Below are positions 58,559 through 64,000 of a stretch of DNA of 64,000 bases, in pieces. The stretch comes from Malus domestica (taxonomy: Eukaryota > Streptophyta > Magnoliopsida > Rosales > Rosaceae), in NCBI RefSeq assembly GCF_042453785.1, contig NC_091665.1, positions 26,007,501-26,071,500 of the forward strand, given 5' to 3'. The notes beneath the pieces were generated by a model. It was not told the DNA's origin. It searched no databases and saw nothing but the letters and a program-made list of their open reading frames with translations. The position numbers and the translations under genes were made by a program. Numbering within the stretch: the first letter of the stretch is position 1; the number at the start of each line of letters is the position of its first letter.

Positions 58559-59347
58559 GTATCATCTCTGAAGAAACTTTCATCTTTCGTTTGTAGTTTG
58601 TCAAAAACTAAAATTATGGATAGTGTTAGTGGTAATTGAAAAGGATTAAATGAAGTATATACATGGCATGAGCTAATTCAGAGCATGTTTGCCATCACTT
58701 TGAAATTTTTCGTTGCTCGCCACATTTACGATCAGATTTGTTCAAACTTCGGTGATATGTACAACTCATCACGGAGGCTTTGCCTTGATCGACCATTTTT
58801 GGACAATGCTTGAGAATTGGGGGCCGGAGGTAGATGACTACTCCAGGCCCTTGCCTCTCACGGGGCCGACTCTCATTAGGAGAAATTTTTCGGTGTGAAA
58901 ATCAAATGAAGAAAATACAAATACAATTAGGACCTCTAATCCTACTTGGAGGCTAGTTTATTTACTTGACCAAGATAAACTTATAGTCCTTGAGATTAAA
59001 ATTGCAGCTCTTGCATATGACAGAGAACAAAAGGTAAGAGATTGAGTCACCTTTTCTAACAAAAAGATGAATTTTGATTTCAGCTGTTACAATTACTGTC
59101 CTCAACGTAAATGCGTAAATTACATACCCTAACAAAATATTTCCTCTAACTTTGATACCATTTACATTTTTTACGCCCCTAACAAAAAAGTGGCTCCGAG
59201 GCGACAGTTCTCGCCATCCTCTATGAATCAAAAAGAACGAAAAAAGGAAAAAGGCAACAGCTTCAGATGAAAATATCGCTGAGCAAATAACAATGGACAA
59301 AACCCACAGGCCACAGCATCCAATGAGACGATAGCCATGACCTTTCA
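58559..59347. other. Intergenic / 3' flank of LAZ1
   Basis: No gene or repeat recognised. The right part should be the LAZ1 3' UTR (minus strand). Confidence 0.4.
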
Positions 59348-62300
59348 TCAGTCTTTGGTTACCCACCGACGGCCTCTTACCTGAAACCCACCATAACTCT
59401 GATCACTACTGCTCTCTCCACCGCTTTCTGCACTAGTAGATGCAGATTTGCGGCGATGAGGCCTCTTTACCCTTGCAACCCCACTGTCACTCATGCTTCC
59501 ATTCAAGAGAGGGTCGTCTATCCCACGAATCACCTTCCGTGTAGGTGACGTGGATATACAACTGTCATCCCTTGTCTTTCGTTTCTCCTTGTCATGTTTC
59601 TTAATGTTTTGGGAGATCTTGTGTAGCTTCTCGTTGAACCTGGTGAACCCCTTCTCTACCGGCTCCACTGCCTGTGTTACTGTGAACTTCACATCTTGCA
59701 CAATCTGTATTCGAGGCAAAGAGCAGATTCAGAACCCAAACTAAAAAAGCCTACACCATGACCCACGATCAACTGGTTTCATGTAGATACCAACTATCTT
59801 TCAGTTCAAAAGATGGTTGGACGTATTGAAACATATTAGAGAAAAAAAAAAAAAAAGAACAGTTTCAATCTGAAACGTTCGCATCCGTTCTTTTCTACAA
59901 ACAGTTATCACCTAACCACAGACATCAACTAGCAGCCTTCGCAATTTACACATGTTTTCAGTGTTTTACAGTGCACATCCAATATCAACAGCAATCTACA
60001 AATCTTATTGGCCATACCAAGGTGTAACACTAGTTGTTTTAATATATATCAAAATAACCCTTTCAACAGAAGCTATGTTCCAATGTTTTTTGACATAATG
60101 TACAACTAAATAGATACTTACATATCCCCCGCCACCAATAAAAACGTCCCGAACACTCTCTCTGATGGTCATGCCGCTCTTGACATCAATGTTAGGAGTG
60201 GGGAGGCGTAGCTTTGTGGGGCGTTCACTGTCCCTAACCTCCTCCGGATCCAAAGGACAGTCAGCCGATACATAGTCTCCAAGAACAGAAACAGTTCCAG
60301 GGAAACGATCTCCCATCATCTCATAAGGTTTGGCAGGAAAAACATATAGGTGAACAACCGAAGCAATGCCCATCTGTGCAGGGTGAAAACGCAGAACTGT
60401 CAAACTAAAATATGTTGCATAAAGATGGTAAAATGAATAAATCTTTTGTCGGGTAACCTACATAACATTAGTGAGAAATGTAAGACAGTGTAATACAGAA
60501 TACTAATAGCAGAATAAAATGAGAATTGAGAAGAAAAAAACTATTAGTCATGATTTTGTCGACCGATCAACCCTTAATTTTATAGCAACACCTTCAGATG
60601 AGGAATAATAATCTCTCAAGACCACATCAACTCGTAAAGTTTCAATGGAAGAATAAATTACCATTTAAAAGACTACGACAGTAAATATCGAGTGAAAAGA
60701 CACAATTATGGCATGCAAACTGTGTTACCCAACGAAAGATTCTACCTCTATAGAAACGATGAAGTCTTGAACACTTGTCTTAAACTGCAAGCCTTCAGCT
60801 ATAGGGCTTTTGAACAAACCCAAGGCATAGAGAAGAGCAATTGCCACACCTTGCCACCATGTCAAAAACACAATTGATTTAAATGTCAAAAACTTGGCTA
60901 ATGGTTTTATGCGAGCTAGTTCATCTTTTGTAACAGCGTAAAACTGAACAAGACAGTACAAAGCCCATGACTGACTAAAATTCAGAACCACCGCAATATA
61001 AGGATACCTGCAAGCACAAGAAAATTATGATGTTGAGATTCCTTTATGAGTTAAACTTCATTAATATTTATCCAATTCTTTTGTAGGAGAACGAGATATG
61101 TAGGGCATCAACAGAATAGTAAGAAGGAAAATTGATAAGTCAAAATATCGCGAGCACTTCAAACAGAAGAAGTAATTGGCAAAATCCCACAAGCTCTGAT
61201 ACCATAACATAAGTCAAAGGTTCAAAGAAAGAGGCTATGGCTACGGAAACTGAGGTCTTGACAGGCCTCTCCTGCTTGTTTTTGAAATACATACTTTAAA
61301 AGAACTAACGCAAGATCACGTGACCATTTAGCGTCTCTATCAATTGACAAACCCGTACACATTGCAATAGGCAAAAAAAAATGAGCTATCATATGTTAAC
61401 CACCATCTACAGTGTGTTTAGCGAGATTTTAGAGGTTATTTCAACATGCAGAATTCCTGAAGATTCATTTCTAGGTATACAACATATAACCCAAACTTAC
61501 AAGTCCCTAAGGAGCATCTACTTCACATGCGAATTGACACAATCAATACATAATCAGTATGAGTAACATGCAAGAGTTCCATGAGAAATTCAATACTTAA
61601 TAGTTCAAAGAGCTTCTTAGGGGCCAAAAAAAAAAGACTTATCCTATCAAATATATTACATGATAATTTCAAATTACAAATGCTTTTCCTATAATCATTT
61701 GAGATTGTCTTACCCACATCCCCATTTAAATTCACCTTCACAGTATACACCAAAAGCTTCAAGGATAACTGCTACAATAGCACTGAGAGACTTAATTAAC
61801 ATCTGTCCAAGAATAAAAAATGAATTTATGTTATATAAGGGAAATGGAATTAGAGAACACAAAACAACAGCCAGTACAAAAAATAAAATAAAAATTCTCT
61901 AAGTGATGGTAAACATACATACTGAACAATTCCGAATTTGACAACTTGGTACAACCATTGACCAAGTTTCCATGGTTTCAAGATATAGTTCATTGGAAAA
62001 GGATGCTTAACAGTTCTCATTTCAGAACTGTGTTCTAATAGGGGAGTCTTAGAACTTGCACGTCCTTCCCTTTCCATGAATTCAACAGTCCTCTCTTCCC
62101 CACCTTAGCAGGAGAAAAAAATATATATATATATAAACGGATAATGTCAAAAGCAGAATAAATATAAACTACGGAAGTAAAGAAGTTTCTTTATCTATTA
62201 AAAACAAAAGGACTACAAACTGCAAATGAAAAATATCCTGGATAGATATGTACCCCATCAAACAAGGATTATTTGAAACTACCATACATACACTAAGTTA

Positions 62301-62475
62301 AAGATGGCAACTGTGATAATTCTACATGATTGTCATATGATTGGCCCTGAACACTTAAAAACCTTAACATTGTGCAGAACAGGTATTTATTTGTTTGTGC
62401 ATTGGCCCTGGAAACTTCAAATTTTAACATTGGCCCTGATGTTAGATTCTCATATGCAGAATAGATTTATTTGTG

Positions 62476-62506
<31 letters not shown>

Positions 62507-63882
62507 CTGAATGTGTATGCAAGAACAGCCAAAGAACATTTATTATCACATTGCAGCCAACAGGCCAATCCTGCCATGAACAGTGCAATCTTGTCCACAA
62601 TCAGAACAAGATTGTCAATGAATGCTTAATAACCATGTATTAGACATGAACATATACTTCCAAAGATTTTGTGAAATTCAAGTTTGAGATCCAAATACCC
62701 ATTTAATGGATTATGACATTCCAAACCCATCAAAATTGAATTTTAATGAGCATGTTAGCTAAAGTGTCTATAGATAAACAATGGCATCATAAAAGTTCTT
62801 GAAAGGGACATACCCAAGCATGCAACCAGGTACCTTCCAAAGCAATACATGGCAAAGGATTCATAGCAATCCCGTAGAATCTCACAATAAACGCTTATCG
62901 AAGGGTTCAATAAAGATACTAACTGAAAAGAACACCAAATTAGAATCTGGAAAAAAAAATACCAAATATCAGAGGAAGAGTACTTTTTCTGTCTGTAACA
63001 CAGGCATACCTGTACATCTAAATTCAATAGTAAGAAACAATGATCACTTTCAAATCTAATACAAGAACTTAATCTTCCCAAATTAACAGAAACTTAATGA
63101 ATAGTACATGTATATTCAACTCATTATCTTCCCAATGAGTCCAAAAGAAGCATGGATGTTTGTGAACCAAACAAAAACAAATCACAATTGAAAAATTCAT
63201 CATCTTTGGTATGTTAAATTTCAACTCACCGTTTACCATGCACATTAAAGTTTAAACAACAAACTACACATAAGGTTCTCATAGGGAACCACAGGCACAC
63301 ATGTCATATGTGCAGACGCAAACACCATAAGTCCCCCCACCCTCTCTTTTCCTGAACTACTTTTCCTACCCTTTCTCTCCCCTCTGTCCATTTAACACTT
63401 GCTGTTAATGATCTACACTAATAACCATTCTCTAAAACAAGTGTGGGTTATAGAAAGTATATTTAAAGGACATTTAAGATTAATATATGTTCTACCTATA
63501 ATCCCAAAGAGAGGCTTGAATAAAAAAATACAAACAAAATTAAATTTCAAAAACAAAAATAAAAACTTACCGATTCTATTGCATAGCACGGAACCATGAG
63601 GACAACACCAATTAAAAACTTTTGCTCCTGAAAGGGTCACACAAACCAAAATGTGAAAAATGCACCAGATAAACATTACAATAGAACCATGCATATTAAA
63701 TACAATTTATGTCACTATGGAATAAATACCTCAGGATTTTTGTATGCAGAAAGGTGCTCAAATACAAGATAAATTGAAAGGGTGAGAGTGATGAGTACAA
63801 ATACACCACAAACTAGACTTGCCCACGTAGGAGGTGTGTAGGCCAACTGGGTAATGAATTCGAGAAATGGTGTTATCTTCAT
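59348..63882 (-). CDS. LAZ1: LAZ1-like protein (DUF300 / organic solute transporter alpha family)
   Basis: Eight coding exons on the minus strand: 63882-63730, 63627-63571, 62922-62814, 62103-61919, 61802-61714, 61007-60746, 60373-60122 and 59704-59348. All have GT/AG introns and consistent phases, giving 487 aa, the family's usual size. It begins MKITPF; an upstream in-frame TAG and a likely acceptor just before support this start and a spliced leader. About seven hydrophobic segments (such as WASLVCGVFVLITLTLSIYL, FLTFKSIVFLTWWQGVAIAL, GIASVVHLYVFPAKPYE) are followed by a long cytosolic tail with LPTPNIDVKSGMTIRES, RGIDDPLLNGS and a basic/serine-rich end. Relatives act at the tonoplast/endomembranes and are tied to programmed cell death and brassinosteroid signalling in Arabidopsis. 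The tail fits LAZ1 proper better than its shorter paralogues. Confidence 0.94.
62480..62508. repeat. (AG)n microsatellite in a LAZ1 intron
   Basis: About 14 AG units in the 710-bp intron between coding exons 3 and 4. Confidence 0.9.
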
Positions 63883-64000
63883 CAGCCGTATTTCCTTCTG
63901 ACCAGCCTATATTCTCAAATATTGCCAGCATAATGGAATTATCAAATCACAAACATATGCATTAGGTGGTGAATCACCACAGACAACAGAATATGGACCT
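63883..64000 (-). other. LAZ1 5' leader or intron
   Basis: Upstream of the LAZ1 start codon. An acceptor-like GGTCAG lies about 18 bp before the ATG, so the leader is probably spliced, with its first exon outside the window. Confidence 0.45.

Noticed and set aside
58713..58898. Small plus-strand ORF as a gene
   Set aside because: No similarity seen, and it lies in the 3' region between two genes.
63413..63694. 93-codon minus-strand ORF in the LAZ1 gene as a separate gene
   Set aside because: It spans LAZ1 coding exon 2 (63627-63571) in a different frame with intron on both sides.

Overview
The window is plant nuclear DNA. It holds three intact, intron-containing genes of land-plant type: the NAD-isocitrate dehydrogenase regulatory subunit, the SLY1 Sec1/Munc18 protein and the LAZ1/DUF300 protein. 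The rest is dense plant-type transposon nests: Ty1/copia, Ty3/gypsy of the Tat and Athila kinds, hAT, Mutator-like, Tourist-like and a SINE. Protein similarity and repeat style suggest a eudicot. A woody Rosaceae such as apple or pear is possible, but that is only an impression from the repeats.

Layout, 1-17.8 kb: three copia families. Copia-1 (235-9834, minus; TSD TTATT) has been entered by a non-autonomous hAT carrying a 346-bp tandem array (1565-4833) and by a 1.77-kb solo-LTR-like block (6411-8177). Copia-3 (about 10.77-17.8 kb, minus, left end lost) was entered by the older, complete Copia-2 (11516-16632, plus; TSD AGTAG). A lone copia LTR lies at 10390-10634.

17.8-32 kb: two Mutator-like elements with long terminal inverted repeats stand back to back (19025-19891 and 19942-31988, 9-bp TSDs). 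The right inverted repeat of the second was split by a young 10.8-kb Tat-type gypsy element (21134-31894; TSD AAAAT; LTRs differ at about 7 of 922 bases). Its pol is broken, but it carries an intact antisense gene with a plant mobile domain (PMD) and its own TATA box.

32-46 kb: a diverged, pol-less element of the same architecture (32909-37877, minus) has the same kind of primer-binding site and a decayed antisense PMD gene. It is followed by a Tourist-like MITE, a SINE with an 18-bp TSD, small inverted-repeat elements, LTR remnants and the 3' end of an Athila-like element.

46-49.4 kb: a truncated cytochrome P450 pseudogene and scrambled endogenous caulimovirid fragments form the border of the repeat zone.

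49.9-64 kb: the genic part. IDH1-like, SLY1-like and LAZ1-like genes all lie on the minus strand, with exon-intron structures that can be read through completely. A truncated phosphoglycerate-mutase-like pseudogene lies head to head with SLY1. The three genes serve unrelated housekeeping roles: mitochondrial TCA cycle, ER-Golgi fusion, and a membrane solute-carrier-like protein. Nothing suggests that they act together.
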